Shown: positions 7,715-16,810, numbered from the stretch's first letter. The stretch is 64,000 nt of DNA from Christensenella sp. UBA1685 (GCA_002320595.1 DCKB01000034.1:25308-89307); one strand, 5' to 3'. Made by a program: numbers and translations. Notes: generated by a model not told the origin, from the sequence alone.

Positions 7715-9361
7715 ATGCCTAAATTCAAAGCAACAGCTTATATTCGTCTGTCTTACACAGATGACCGCTCCAGCGAGAGCGACAGCGTTTCCAATCAGCG
7801 CAAGCTCATTGAAAACTTTGTGGAGCGCAACCCGGATATTGAGGTTGTGTCCGAAAAGATTGATGACGGTTACAGCGGCATTATTTTTGACCGTCCCGCG
7901 TTCAAGGAAATGATGCAGGACATCACCGATGGCAACATCAACTGCGTTATCGTGAAAGACCTCTCCCGCCTGGGGCGCGAGTATATCGAAACAGGCCGCT
8001 ATCTGCGCCGGGTGTTTCCGGCTTACGGTGTGCGCTTTATCGCCATCACCGACAACATCGACACCGCTCACGACAGCAGCGGCGATGATCTTACCGTATC
8101 GGTAAAAAACATAATGAACGAAGCCTACTGCCGGGATATTTCCATCAAGACCCGTACCTCGCTGGATGTAAAGCGGCGCAACGGTGATTTCGTCGGAGCG
8201 TTCACGGTATATGGCTATATGAAGTCCGAGGACAATAAGAATCAGCTTGTTCCCGATCCTTACGCTTCCCGCGTTGTCCGTGATATTTTCCGTATGCGGC
8301 TGGAGGGCACAAGTGCTTCCAAGATCGCGGCGGAGCTGAACCGGCTGGGTATTCTCTCTCCGCTGGCCTACAAGAAAAACAACGGTCTGCCCTATGCAAA
8401 AAAGGGCTACGCCGACAAAGCCGATTGCAAATGGTCGGCAACTACCATCATCCGCATCTTACAGGATGAAACCTATACCGGAACTTTGGTACAGGGCAAA
8501 CAGGGTACACCCCACTACAAAATCAAACAGATGGAACAGCGCCCCGCTTCTGAATGGGTGCGTGTACCGGAAGCCCACGAACCGCTGATTGCCCGTCAGG
8601 ACTTTGAACTGGTGCAGCGTATCAAGGGGCTGGACACCCGGACTTCTCCCAAGGAAGATACCGTGTACCTGTTCTCCGGTATTCTGATCTGCGGCTGCTG
8701 TGGCAGTCGTATGACCCGTAAAACCAACCGTGCAGGCGGCAAGGAGTACCACTACTATTATTGCCCTACCGGAAAGAAAAAGGGCTGTACCCATCCGGTT
8801 ATGCTCAAAGAAAGCAGCCTGATCGCCTGTGTGCGGGACAGCTTGAAAGCCTACATTGACAATGTGGCCTCTCTGGAAACGCTGCTTGCCGACATTGACC
8901 AAGCAAGCATCAATCAAGCCCTTGCCAAAGAATACAGCGACCATATCACCGACAATGAGCGCCGTCTGGAACAGGTTTTGGAGTTCAAGGCGCGGCTTTA
9001 TGAAAGCCTTGTGGGTGGTATGCTCACCAAGGAAGAATACGCTTCCTATAAAGCCAAGTACACCAAGCAGGCAGAGGACATCAAGGAAAGCATCCGTGTC
9101 CTCAAAGAAAAACTGACCGATGTGCTGGAAAACAGAAGTGAGCGGAACCGCTGGATTTCTCAGTTTACGCAGTTTGCCACTCTGGAAACCTTAGACCGCA
9201 GGGCGCTCATCCACATGGTACAGAGCATCCGTGTCATGGGAAAGAAAGAACTGGCGATTGCCTTTACCTACGAGGACGAATACAAAAAGGCGTTGCAGCT
9301 CATTAAGCTGGCGGCGCAGAATCAGCAGACCGAAGAATTTGAACATAGAAAGGCGGGTTAA
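7715..9361 (+). CDS. large serine recombinase 1
   Basis: 548 residues. The N-terminal resolvase domain carries the catalytic serine S13 in AYIRLS and the DLSRLGR motif. Then come the recombinase domain (about 165-290), a zinc ribbon (CGCCGSRM ... YYYCPTGKKKGC, about 330-365), a coiled-coil region (about 410-470) and a short C-terminus. It cuts and rejoins DNA through a 5'-phosphoserine link. ATG 7715 is chosen: GAAAGGAG is well placed and the N-terminus fits the family, while an upstream in-frame ATG would add 27 unrelated residues. It is followed 2 bp later by recombinase 2. Confidence 0.92.
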   Translation: MPKFKATAYIRLSYTDDRSSESDSVSNQRKLIENFVERNPDIEVVSEKIDDGYSGIIFDRPAFKEMMQDITDGNINCVIVKDLSRLGREYIETGRYLRRVFPAYGVRFIAITDNIDTAHDSSGDDLTVSVKNIMNEAYCRDISIKTRTSLDVKRRNGDFVGAFTVYGYMKSEDNKNQLVPDPYASRVVRDIFRMRLEGTSASKIAAELNRLGILSPLAYKKNNGLPYAKKGYADKADCKWSATTIIRILQDETYTGTLVQGKQGTPHYKIKQMEQRPASEWVRVPEAHEPLIARQDFELVQRIKGLDTRTSPKEDTVYLFSGILICGCCGSRMTRKTNRAGGKEYHYYYCPTGKKKGCTHPVMLKESSLIACVRDSLKAYIDNVASLETLLADIDQASINQALAKEYSDHITDNERRLEQVLEFKARLYESLVGGMLTKEEYASYKAKYTKQAEDIKESIRVLKEKLTDVLENRSERNRWISQFTQFATLETLDRRALIHMVQSIRVMGKKELAIAFTYEDEYKKALQLIKLAAQNQQTEEFEHRKAG

Positions 9362-9363
9362 GT

Positions 9364-11022
9364 ATGGCAAGAAAAAGCAGAAAAGAAACGGTTGCCGTTA
9401 TCGCACCGGAAGTCGATAACACTTGCCGCGCTGCTATCTATGTCCGTCTTTCGGTAGAAGATTCCCATACCCGAAGCGCATCCATTGAAACACAGCAGTT
9501 GATTATCGCCCGGTTTCTGGAACAGAACCCGGAGATCACTGTTTACAATACCTACATCGACAACGGAGCTACGGGAACGAACTTCCACCGTCCCGGCTTC
9601 CAGCAGATGCTCTCCGATATTGAAGCCGGTCATGTAAACTGCGTAATTGTCAAAGACCTTTCCCGTTTGGGGCGGAACACCATCGACACCGGCTATTATA
9701 TTGAGCAGTATTTTCGTATCAGAAACATCCGCTTTATCGCGGTCAATGAGAACTACGACACCGCCGCCCCGGAGGATGCCCATTCCGGTATCATCATTCC
9801 TCTGCGCAACATGATAAATGAAGCCTATGCTTTAGATATTGGGCGCAAGATCAGGGCGCAGCAGCGGCAGGCTATGAAGGACGGAAAGTTTATCGGGGCG
9901 CGTACTCCTTACGGTTATCTGAAAGCAAAGGACGATTGCCACCAGCTTATCATCGACCCGGTTGCCGCCGTCGTAGTGCAGAAGATGTTTCAATGGGCTT
10001 ATGAGGGCGCGGGGCTGAATACCATCGCCGTGCGGCTGAATGAGGAAGGTTTCTTACCTCCGAGCCACTACAAGAAAACCCAGGGTACGATCACCCATGA
10101 AAATCTGTTGGGTAACGGCAAATGGCAGACCCGGACAGTCGGCGTAATTCTCCGCTCCGAAGTTTACACCGGAGATCTCGTCCAGGGGCAGACCAAAACC
10201 GTAGACCACAGACAAGTCAAGGCAGATGCCGATGAATGGACGATTGTTCGCGGCACTCACGAAGCAATCATCAGCCGGGAACAGTTTGAGGCGGTACAGA
10301 AAATCCTCGACCAAACCGCACAGCGCGCCAAGGCACGGGAAGTCAAATCCTATACCCCGAACATTCTGAAAGGCAAGGTGTTCTGTTCCCATTGCGGCGG
10401 CAGCTTGCACAGACAGAGAAATATCCGCAAAAAGACCGATGATGTGTACCTGTACCATTGTCTGAGCAGAAGCAGGATCAGCAAAGATTCCTGCCCCGGC
10501 GCGACCATCCGTGAGGATGTACTGTTGGATATGCTGGCAGATATGCTTCAGGAAGCACTCAATACTGCGTTGGGTAAATACAGCCTGTCATTGGCTGAAC
10601 AGCCCCAGCAGGCCGCTGAACGGGCAGAGCTGCGGGACAAGATCACAAGCCGCAAGCAGGAAATCCAAAGGTTGCGCGGCATCGTGCGGAGCCTTTATGA
10701 AAACCTTATCCAAGGTGTTCTCACCAAGGACGAATACTTTGACTACAAGGAAAAGTACGAAAGCAAGATTGCTGACATTGCTCTGGAAGTTGAGCAGTTG
10801 GAAGATGGTCTGCGAACTATGGACGAGCGGATCGAGCAGTACCAGGCGTTGGCACGAGATGCAGAAAGTATCAAAGCTGACCGGGAACTGACCGCCGCCC
10901 TGATTGAAAGACTGATTGACCGTATCGAGGTATCCCACGACAGGCAGATCACGGTTTGCTATCGGTTCCAGAGTGAATTTGAAAACTATGTGGAGGTGTT
11001 GAAACAATGCAGAAATATGTAA
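9364..11022 (+). CDS. large serine recombinase 2
   Basis: 552 residues with a 20-residue N-terminal extension, so the catalytic serine is S30 in IYVRLSVEDS. DLSRLGRNTIDTGYYIEQY, the recombinase domain, the zinc ribbon (CSHCGGSL ... YHCLSRS) and the coiled coil are all complete. It starts 2 bp after recombinase 1 and overlaps recombinase 3 by 16 bp, so the three are almost certainly translated from one message and used together. Confidence 0.92.
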   Translation: MARKSRKETVAVIAPEVDNTCRAAIYVRLSVEDSHTRSASIETQQLIIARFLEQNPEITVYNTYIDNGATGTNFHRPGFQQMLSDIEAGHVNCVIVKDLSRLGRNTIDTGYYIEQYFRIRNIRFIAVNENYDTAAPEDAHSGIIIPLRNMINEAYALDIGRKIRAQQRQAMKDGKFIGARTPYGYLKAKDDCHQLIIDPVAAVVVQKMFQWAYEGAGLNTIAVRLNEEGFLPPSHYKKTQGTITHENLLGNGKWQTRTVGVILRSEVYTGDLVQGQTKTVDHRQVKADADEWTIVRGTHEAIISREQFEAVQKILDQTAQRAKAREVKSYTPNILKGKVFCSHCGGSLHRQRNIRKKTDDVYLYHCLSRSRISKDSCPGATIREDVLLDMLADMLQEALNTALGKYSLSLAEQPQQAAERAELRDKITSRKQEIQRLRGIVRSLYENLIQGVLTKDEYFDYKEKYESKIADIALEVEQLEDGLRTMDERIEQYQALARDAESIKADRELTAALIERLIDRIEVSHDRQITVCYRFQSEFENYVEVLKQCRNM

Positions 11023-12533
11023 TCGCCCTCTACATCCGCCTGTCCATTGAGGACTACAAGTACGATAGTCTGAGCATTGAAAACCAGCTCCTTGTTCTCA
11101 ATGAGTATGCGGCGGCAATGCCCGAATATCTGAACGCTGAAATCTTGGAGTTCATCGACAATGGTTACAGCGGCACAAACTTTGAACGCCCCCAGGTACA
11201 GAAGCTGATCGAAATGGTGCGGGCAAATCGAATTGACTGCATCATCGTCAAAGACTTCTCCCGCTTCGGACGAAACAGCATTGAAACCGGCTACTTCATT
11301 GAGCGTGTGTTTCCGCTGTTCCATACCCGGTTTATTTCCATCAGCGACGATTTTGACACCAACAATTTCAAGGGCGATACCGGCGGCATGGATGTCGCTT
11401 TCAAGTATCTTATCAGCGAGTATTACAGCCGCGATATGTCCATCAAGACCAAGAGCGCGAAATACGCCAAGATGCAGCGCGGTGAGTATCAGAGTAAAAT
11501 CTGTCCTTATGGCTACCGTAAAAGTGCCGATGGCAGAATGGAGCCTGACCCGGAAGCCGCTGCCGTTGTGCAGCTTATCTTCCAGCTTGCCGCAGAGGGC
11601 AATAACGGCACCGCAATCGCCAAAGAACTGTTCCGCAGGGGTTATCCTACCCCCGGCGAATACAAGGCGGCACGGGGCAACCACACCCATGACATATCCC
11701 GTACCCGTGGGATTTGGAGTGCATCAACCGTTCTCCGTATTTTGGAGGATGAAAGATACATCGGTTCCTATGTGATCGGCAAAAGAGCTGTCCTTGAAGT
11801 AGGCGGCACACGAAGCCGCTTGAAGGACAGGGACAAGTGGTATATCATCCCCGACCACCATCCGGCAATCGTTGAAAAAGCGATATTTGAAAAGGTGCAG
11901 GCCAGCCAGCTCCGGTTTTCTCAGCCCAACAAAAAGAAGCGGGACTATCCGCTGAAGGGCAAGGCGTTTTGCGGATGCTGCGGTCACGCGCTGTCCCGCA
12001 CAATGCAGAAAACATCGTATTACTACTGCCGCCATTCCGAAGCTGACGAAGAAAGCCGCTGCCATAAAATGAGGATCAATGCGGTGGAACTGGAAAAGGC
12101 AGTATTTATCACGCTGAAAAAGCAGATGGAAGCTGCCGCGTCCCTTAACCCCGATGGCACCATCCGTATGGAAGCTGCCGCCCCTGAACGGTCTGAATAT
12201 GAGCAGCAGATCGAAGAACTCCAGGACGGCAAAAGATTACTGTATGAACGGTATCTTTTGGGAGAAATCGACCTTGATACCTACAAGGCAGAAAAGGCGG
12301 CGTGTGATGAACTGCTTTTGAAAACAAAAAACGCCTATGCCGTAGTATTGGCACAGGCAAAGCAGAAGCAGGAAGAACAGACGCGGCACGACAACCGACA
12401 GGAAGCCGCAAGAGCGATTTTCAAATCCGAAGGGCTGACTGCCGAACTGACCGACCTTCTCATTGACAGGGTGCTTGTGTACCCCGACAACCGCATTGAA
12501 ATCGCGTATAAGATCAAAGACATTTTCGATTGA
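11007..12533 (+). CDS. large serine recombinase 3
   Basis: 508 residues. Catalytic S13 in LYIRLSIEDY; DFSRFGRNSIETGYFIERV follows. The zinc ribbon is CGCCGHAL ... YYCRHSE ... C, then a coiled coil and a short tail. The ATG lies inside the end of recombinase 2. No domain is missing. It is the recombinase gene nearest the element's right end, 176 bp from the integrase junction. Confidence 0.92.
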   Translation: MQKYVIALYIRLSIEDYKYDSLSIENQLLVLNEYAAAMPEYLNAEILEFIDNGYSGTNFERPQVQKLIEMVRANRIDCIIVKDFSRFGRNSIETGYFIERVFPLFHTRFISISDDFDTNNFKGDTGGMDVAFKYLISEYYSRDMSIKTKSAKYAKMQRGEYQSKICPYGYRKSADGRMEPDPEAAAVVQLIFQLAAEGNNGTAIAKELFRRGYPTPGEYKAARGNHTHDISRTRGIWSASTVLRILEDERYIGSYVIGKRAVLEVGGTRSRLKDRDKWYIIPDHHPAIVEKAIFEKVQASQLRFSQPNKKKRDYPLKGKAFCGCCGHALSRTMQKTSYYYCRHSEADEESRCHKMRINAVELEKAVFITLKKQMEAAASLNPDGTIRMEAAAPERSEYEQQIEELQDGKRLLYERYLLGEIDLDTYKAEKAACDELLLKTKNAYAVVLAQAKQKQEEQTRHDNRQEAARAIFKSEGLTAELTDLLIDRVLVYPDNRIEIAYKIKDIFD

Positions 12534-12543
12534 GGTATTGACC

Positions 12544-12681
12544 ATGAAGATATCTTTTTATTGCAGGATCGGAGGAAAGGGTTATGGCTTCCTCCTTCCC
12601 GAAGATGCAGAAAAGCTCCGCGAGTTTTTCGCAGAGCATCAGGAACCGGCTGCGCTTGAAAAAACTTCAAGCGCAAGCTAA
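12544..12681 (+). CDS. small protein at the element terminus
   Basis: A 45-residue protein that begins MKISFYCRIGGKGYGFLLP and has an amphipathic helix rich in Glu and Lys (residues about 20-36). It starts 10 bp after recombinase 3 and ends 28 bp before the element boundary. No clear RBS is visible; it may be translationally coupled to the recombinase. Not recognised; a recombinase accessory factor is possible by position only. Confidence 0.4.
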   Translation: MKISFYCRIGGKGYGFLLPEDAEKLREFFAEHQEPAALEKTSSAS

Positions 12682-12709
12682 AAATTTTTGTCGTGTGCTT
12701 GACATACGG

Positions 12710-13678
12710 GTGCCGGAGCTGATGCGCAGTGAATGGCTCAACGGCCTGTATTTTCGGATTTGAGCGGCTTGCGTCCTTTCCTCCTGCTGCAATGTTCAAA
12801 TAGTGCTGATAGCTTCTCCATGCGGCCTGAAATGCCGTGTATGACATTACACCGCCCGTTTGCATAGAAGGGCATACCAACATGGAAGCGCGGCGGCGGT
12901 TCTGCAAAGCCGGAATGATCGCGTCCGGGATTTGGATTGTCCTGTTCCCCGCTTTACTCTTTGGTGGTTTGATCTCCGCCGCGTTGCGAACATAATAAAC
13001 CGCCTTGTTTATTGTAATGCGCTTGTTTTTTGTGTCTACATCGCCCCAAGTTAGGGCGAGCAGCTCACCCCGGCGCAATCCACAATACATCATCAAAAGC
13101 GCCGGAAGCCCCATCCTGTGGCCTTGCCAAGTCTCTACAAGGAGCCGCTTTTGCTGTTCTGTCAATGGCTGACGTTCCTCTGCTTCCACATCGGGAACCT
13201 TTACACGCGCAAAGACATTGCGCATCAGAATATCGTTATCAAGCGCCAATTCGAGCACAGCCGCCGCCGCGATCTTCGTCTTTTTCATGCTCGACTGTGA
13301 GAACCCCGCTTCTGTCATGCCGTTGATTATCGCCTGCAAGTCATGTTTTTTCAGGTCAATAATGCGGTAACCGCCAATCACAGGGTTTACATGGTTTTTC
13401 AACAAGCCATCGTATTCCTTGCGCGTTTTCTCTGACGCGTTAGGCGTGTAGTCCTTTACCCACAGGGATGCAAGCTCCGCGAAGGTGATCTTTTCGTTGC
13501 TTGACAGCGTGCCGTGGCGTAGCTGCTGCTCATACTCCGCCGCGCGCTGCTCCAGCTCTTTAATGGTCTTTGCATAAATTGTCTTGCGGATGGGCTTCCC
13601 GTCCGGCTTGCGGCCTATGGTGATTTGCTTTGAATAGTTGCCGTCTGCGCGGCGCTTGCGTTTTGATGGTGCTGCCAT
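12710..13678 (-). pseudogene. int: tyrosine integrase, 3' end cut off by insertion
   Basis: 323 residues of a phage-type integrase remain. An N-terminal AP2-like arm-binding domain (about 1-60), a SAM-like core-binding domain (about 65-165) and most of the catalytic domain are present. The first catalytic arginine is in CGLRRGELLAL and the H-x-x-R box in FTAHQLRH. Directly after HQLRH the sequence turns into the end of the serine-recombinase element, so the second histidine box and the nucleophilic tyrosine (normally about 40-60 residues on) are missing. The product cannot recombine DNA as it stands; precise excision of the insertion could restore it. Confidence 0.9.
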
Positions 13679-13693
13679 ACCACACCCCCCTTG

Positions 13694-14251
13694 TTAAAAC
13701 GGCAAATCCTTCGTCGCAGCGTTTTCCTCCTCCACCGCGAGCGCCGCATACTTGTCGCACAGAGAACCAACAACGGCAGCATATATTTCCTCGTCCAACG
13801 CGCCATCACGGTATAGCTTCCACACATCTGCCCAGCCTTTGAGAAATGAATGCACCGCAGTACCCTTTTGAAAATTCACGCTCATCCATTCAGTGACACC
13901 GCCCCATTTGTCCTCCCCTTCCGTATTCGCATAGATTGTGGAACTGGTGGGTAGTAACTCGCGCGTTCTCGTCAGCGTGTACAGATATTCCCGCATTTCA
14001 TCTGTGGCAGACTTTTTTATGCCGGCAGCATCTATGCCACATAAATAGTCCAGCGAAACTTCAAGCTCCCTTGCGAGAGCTACCGCATTTTCAAGCGAGG
14101 GAGTTACACGCTTCTCCGCTTCCGCATTTTCATAGGCTGAAAGCGTGGCACTGCGTATCCCAACCCGTTCCGCAAGATGTTTTTGAGAAATCCCCCTCTT
14201 CAACCTTGCCGCTTTCAGGCGCTGTGCAAACTTGCTGAAATCGCCATCCAT
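13694..14251 (-). CDS. XRE-family repressor
   Basis: 185 residues. The N-terminal HTH (about 8-65) contains RLKAARLKRGISQKHLAERV and the recognition-helix region IRSATLSAYENAE. The C-terminal half has no recognised domain and no visible S24 protease motif, so it is not an obvious RecA-cleaved repressor. The start at 14251 is preferred because GGGAGGGAAAAGG lies just before it. Read divergently from the Xis-like gene, and 15 bp upstream of the integrase gene, it is the likely lysogeny regulator of the element. Confidence 0.8.
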   Translation of the reverse strand: MDGDFSKFAQRLKAARLKRGISQKHLAERVGIRSATLSAYENAEAEKRVTPSLENAVALARELEVSLDYLCGIDAAGIKKSATDEMREYLYTLTRTRELLPTSSTIYANTEGEDKWGGVTEWMSVNFQKGTAVHSFLKGWADVWKLYRDGALDEEIYAAVVGSLCDKYAALAVEEENAATKDLPF

Positions 14252-14283
14252 CCTTTTCCCTCCCATTTTTCAACTTACAAAAT

Positions 14284-14312
14284 ATAATATCACTAAATCG
14301 CACTAAATGCAA
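14284..14312 (-). promoter_or_regulatory. repressor/integrase promoter with tandem operator repeats
   Basis: On the minus strand TTGCAT, a 17-bp spacer and TATTAT form a promoter. Inside the spacer CACTAAAT occurs twice at a 10-bp step on the plus strand (14291 and 14301), a probable autoregulatory operator. Confidence 0.6.
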
Positions 14313-14470
14313 CGCAAGCGTAATCCGTATTCTATACAGAGTTAATGAAAGTTTATACCAAAAAACCATAAAATTAAGCATAGTACAACGCTATAAATCG
14401 TCATTGAGTAATGTTAAAACGTATATAAATGCGTAATTATGATGTTTTCAATTTTAGTCTAATTAATTTC

Positions 14471-14499
14471 TTGAAACAGGGTGCATGAAGCGGTATAAT
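14471..14499 (+). promoter_or_regulatory. early promoter of the element
   Basis: TTGAAA and TATAAT with an exact 17-bp spacer, 35 bp before the Xis-like ATG. It is divergent to the repressor promoter, so it is the probable target of repression. Confidence 0.8.
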
Positions 14500-14533
14500 T
14501 AGTCCATAAAGCACATGGAAAGGAGCGCAAAAA

Positions 14534-14722
14534 ATGTACGGAAACAACAGAGCCACTCTATCAGCCCCGGAGCTTGCCGAATGCCTCGGCATTTCCCGCG
14601 CAGGCGCTTATAACCTCATGCAAGCCCATGGATTCCCGTCCTTCCGTATCGGAAAACGCGTGATGGTGACAAAGGCAGCATTTGAAAAATGGCTTGAGGA
14701 ACAGCAACGCAAGGGAGCGTGA
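14534..14722 (+). CDS. Xis/AlpA-like helix-turn-helix DNA-binding protein
   Basis: A 62-residue winged-helix protein of the excisionase group: LSAPELAECLGISRAGAYNL as the HTH, then FPSFRIGKRVMVTKAAFEKW as the wing and C-terminal helix. GGAAAGGAGC precedes the ATG. It is the first gene under the early promoter. Proteins of this type act as excisionases or as transcription activators in satellites and islands; both fit. Confidence 0.8.
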   Translation: MYGNNRATLSAPELAECLGISRAGAYNLMQAHGFPSFRIGKRVMVTKAAFEKWLEEQQRKGA

Positions 14723-14726
14723 ACGG

Positions 14727-14876
14727 ATGAAACGGAAACCGCCGCCACGCGCGCCGAGGCGTGGCGGCACATGGGCGGAATACGAAGCACAAAAGGCAAA
14801 GCTGGCTGCCTTGGGGCTATCACCGCGCGAATATGAGCGAGGTGTTCGAAAGCTGGCGGCAAAGTTCGGACTGTAA
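14727..14876 (+). CDS. small basic protein
   Basis: 49 residues: a proline- and arginine-rich start (MKRKPPPRAPRRGGTWAEYE) followed by a helix and SPREYERGVRKLAAKFGL. The gene starts 4 bp after the Xis-like gene, and its stop codon overlaps the next start (TAATG). The tight coupling supports a real gene. The family is unknown; nucleic-acid binding is plausible from the charge. Confidence 0.55.
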   Translation: MKRKPPPRAPRRGGTWAEYEAQKAKLAALGLSPREYERGVRKLAAKFGL

Positions 14877-15082
14877 TGGGGAATGGTATGGCGTGGGCGA
14901 AGATAGATCAATCATTGATAGGGCACAGAAAAACCTTGCGTCTTGCAAGGATGATGAAAGTCAGCGTGCATGAAGCAGTTGGCATATTGTGCTGCCTGTG
15001 GCTTTGGGGAATGGACAATGCAGACCAAAGCGGCCTGCTTACCGGAGCGCAAGGGGGTGTGAACGAATGGGCAACCAAGTGA
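14876..15082 (+). CDS. replication-organizer-like N-terminal fragment
   Basis: 68 residues including MAWAKIDQSLIGHRKTLRLA and VSVHEAVGILCCLWLW. This matches the N-terminal winged-helix domain of phage replisome organizers (DnaD/phage replication O type), which are usually 200-300 residues. The frame ends 15 bp inside the primase gene, so the rest of such a protein is absent. It is either a decayed gene or a minimal DNA-binding partner of the primase. Confidence 0.55.
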   Translation: MGNGMAWAKIDQSLIGHRKTLRLARMMKVSVHEAVGILCCLWLWGMDNADQSGLLTGAQGGVNEWATK

Positions 15083-16587
15083 ATGAAGGTAACTCCATTT
15101 TGAAAATCGCCACAGATAAGAACAAGGTGCGGGAAATAATACTCCAAGCATCTGCGCCGCTTAATAATGGTACAGATGAAATATCAATGGCAGATTACCT
15201 TGTGAGCGAAGGAGTTAAGGACAAGCTATGCCATGTGAATGGCATCGGGTCTATGGTTTATGATGGGAAGCGCTGGGCGCAAGACCCAGATGGGATAAAA
15301 GCGGATAAAGAGTTGCAAGAGCGGTGTAAGGAAACTGTAAGCATCATCCGTTCAAAGCTCTTCGGATTTGATGAAAAAGACCCCAACCAGGCCGAGGCAA
15401 AGAAGATATTGGCAGCACGCGCGGCGGCGGTGGACGCTTACAGCGGACACAACAAACGGAGTGCTCTCATGAAAACGCTTAGACCGCACATATCCCGCCA
15501 GATGTCCAGCCTTGACGGAGTGCCAGGAACATTGAACACACCATGCGGATTTGTTGACCTGAGTGGTAACGTACTATTTGATGCATCCCCTGCATATGGT
15601 TTTACACAAGTTACATGCGCGCATTATGACAGGGAAGCTCATTCGGAAGTGTGGCAACATTTTTTGTTGGAAGTCATGAGTGGGGATGTAGAGCGCGCCA
15701 AGTTCCTGCAAAAGCTGTGTGGCTATGCTATCGCAGGTAACCCGGTAGAAGATATAGCGGTCGTGCTTTACGGCGCGACCACGAGAAACGGCAAAACAAC
15801 GTTTCTGAACGCCCTGCAAGGCGCGCTTGGGGACTATGCGCGGGGACTGAACCCAGCCGCGCTTGCAGCCACAAGGACAAATAATGCCGGAGCACCAAGC
15901 GAAGAGTTTGCGCGTTTGCGTGCGGTGCGGCTCGTGGTTGCACAGGAAGCCCCAGCTAACATGCTGTTGGATGCAGCATTGCTTAAAACCTTGACGGGCC
16001 GAGATCGCATAATTGCGCGGTATTTGTATCAACAAAGCTTTGAATATACACCGGAATTTGTTATCTTTTTAAGCACGAATCATCTTCCGCGCGTTAATGA
16101 TATGACTTTATTTTCAAGTAACCGTCTGATTGTCGTACCATTTGAACGGCATTTTGAAGAACACGAACAAGACAAGGAGCTTGCAGCGAAACTATCAACC
16201 CCAGAAGCTCAGAGCGCTATTCTGAATTGGTGCATCGAGGGATACCAAACATACCAACGGGAGGGGCTCCGGGCTAACATGCCAAAAGCTGTTCAAGAAG
16301 CCGTGAAGGAGTATAGGCAAGATTCAGATGTGATAGGCAAGTTCCTGGAAGAATGCACGATTGAATGCCGGGGCGGCAAAATACAAGCCTCTAGCATGTA
16401 TTCGCTTTATACACGATGGGCAGAAGAAAACGGACACAGCCCAATGACGCAAACGCGGCTGAGCATAGAACTCAAACAACGAGGTCTTTCCAAAGGGCGG
16501 AGCTCTGAAATGCGCTTTTTCGCGGACATTATGCCGCGCTCTGATTTGCCGTGGAGCAGCGGAGCGCCGTATTCTGTGACGGGTTGA
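15067..16587 (+). CDS. P4-type (D5) primase/helicase C-terminal protein
   Basis: 506 residues. A D5_N-like region (about 40-215) precedes an SF3 helicase with Walker A GATTRNGKTTFLN, a Walker B/sensor region around RLVVAQEAPAN and IFLSTNHLPRV, and an arginine near FSSNRLIVVPF. A C-terminal winged-helix-like tail follows. It resembles the helicase half of P4 alpha, without an obvious primase active site. It should open the element's origin during autonomous replication. AAGGGGGTG precedes ATG 15067. Repeated TGACGG boxes begin inside its last codons. Confidence 0.88.
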   Translation: MGNQVNEGNSILKIATDKNKVREIILQASAPLNNGTDEISMADYLVSEGVKDKLCHVNGIGSMVYDGKRWAQDPDGIKADKELQERCKETVSIIRSKLFGFDEKDPNQAEAKKILAARAAAVDAYSGHNKRSALMKTLRPHISRQMSSLDGVPGTLNTPCGFVDLSGNVLFDASPAYGFTQVTCAHYDREAHSEVWQHFLLEVMSGDVERAKFLQKLCGYAIAGNPVEDIAVVLYGATTRNGKTTFLNALQGALGDYARGLNPAALAATRTNNAGAPSEEFARLRAVRLVVAQEAPANMLLDAALLKTLTGRDRIIARYLYQQSFEYTPEFVIFLSTNHLPRVNDMTLFSSNRLIVVPFERHFEEHEQDKELAAKLSTPEAQSAILNWCIEGYQTYQREGLRANMPKAVQEAVKEYRQDSDVIGKFLEECTIECRGGKIQASSMYSLYTRWAEENGHSPMTQTRLSIELKQRGLSKGRSSEMRFFADIMPRSDLPWSSGAPYSVTG

Positions 16588-16810
16588 TGACGGGTTATGA
16601 CGGCTTGGTGACGGCTTTTTTTCAGGTAAGCAGCCTGTTATGACTGGTATGACGGCTTTTGCGTTCCCTTTTTATATATGTAGACAATTAAAAAGAAATA
16701 TATATACATATAAAAAGTATAGTAAAAAAAGCCGTCACCATTGTCACAACCTAGAGAAACTCTAGAAAAACAGCTATATCAATCGTCACAAATCTGTCAT
16801 TAACCAGTCA
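16577..16810. repeat. candidate replication origin: inverted array of TGAC boxes around an A+T core
   Basis: TGACGG starts at 16577, 16588, 16598, 16609 and 16650, with a TGACTG at 16641, so several boxes are 10-11 bp apart. After an A+T-rich core (about 16669-16730) the complement appears: CCGTCA 16732, TTGTCA 16741, TCGTCA 16783, CTGTCA 16794, CAGTCA 16805, the last three at exact 11-bp steps. A helicase gene next to phased iterons and an A+T core is the P4 origin layout. Confidence 0.6.

Larger units (their letters stand above)
1..12709. mobile_element. right end of an integrative element with three large serine recombinases (left part outside window)
   Basis: The unit holds a resistance ABC module, a sigma-like gene and three tandem large serine recombinases. 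Its right boundary is visible because the integrase reading frame on the minus strand is recognisable up to its HQLRH motif and then changes to unrelated sequence at about 12,709/12,710. Tandem large recombinases at an element terminus are known from Tn4451/Tn5397-type and related Firmicutes conjugative or mobilizable transposons. No relaxase or conjugation gene is in view, so whether it is conjugative cannot be said. The other end, and the 3' half of the split integrase, should lie to the left of the window. Confidence 0.8.

Noticed and set aside
12335..12709. The last 124 codons of the minus-strand integrase frame
   Set aside because: They are read from the opposite strand of the third recombinase gene and the element end. 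They do not encode integrase sequence; the fusion is accidental.
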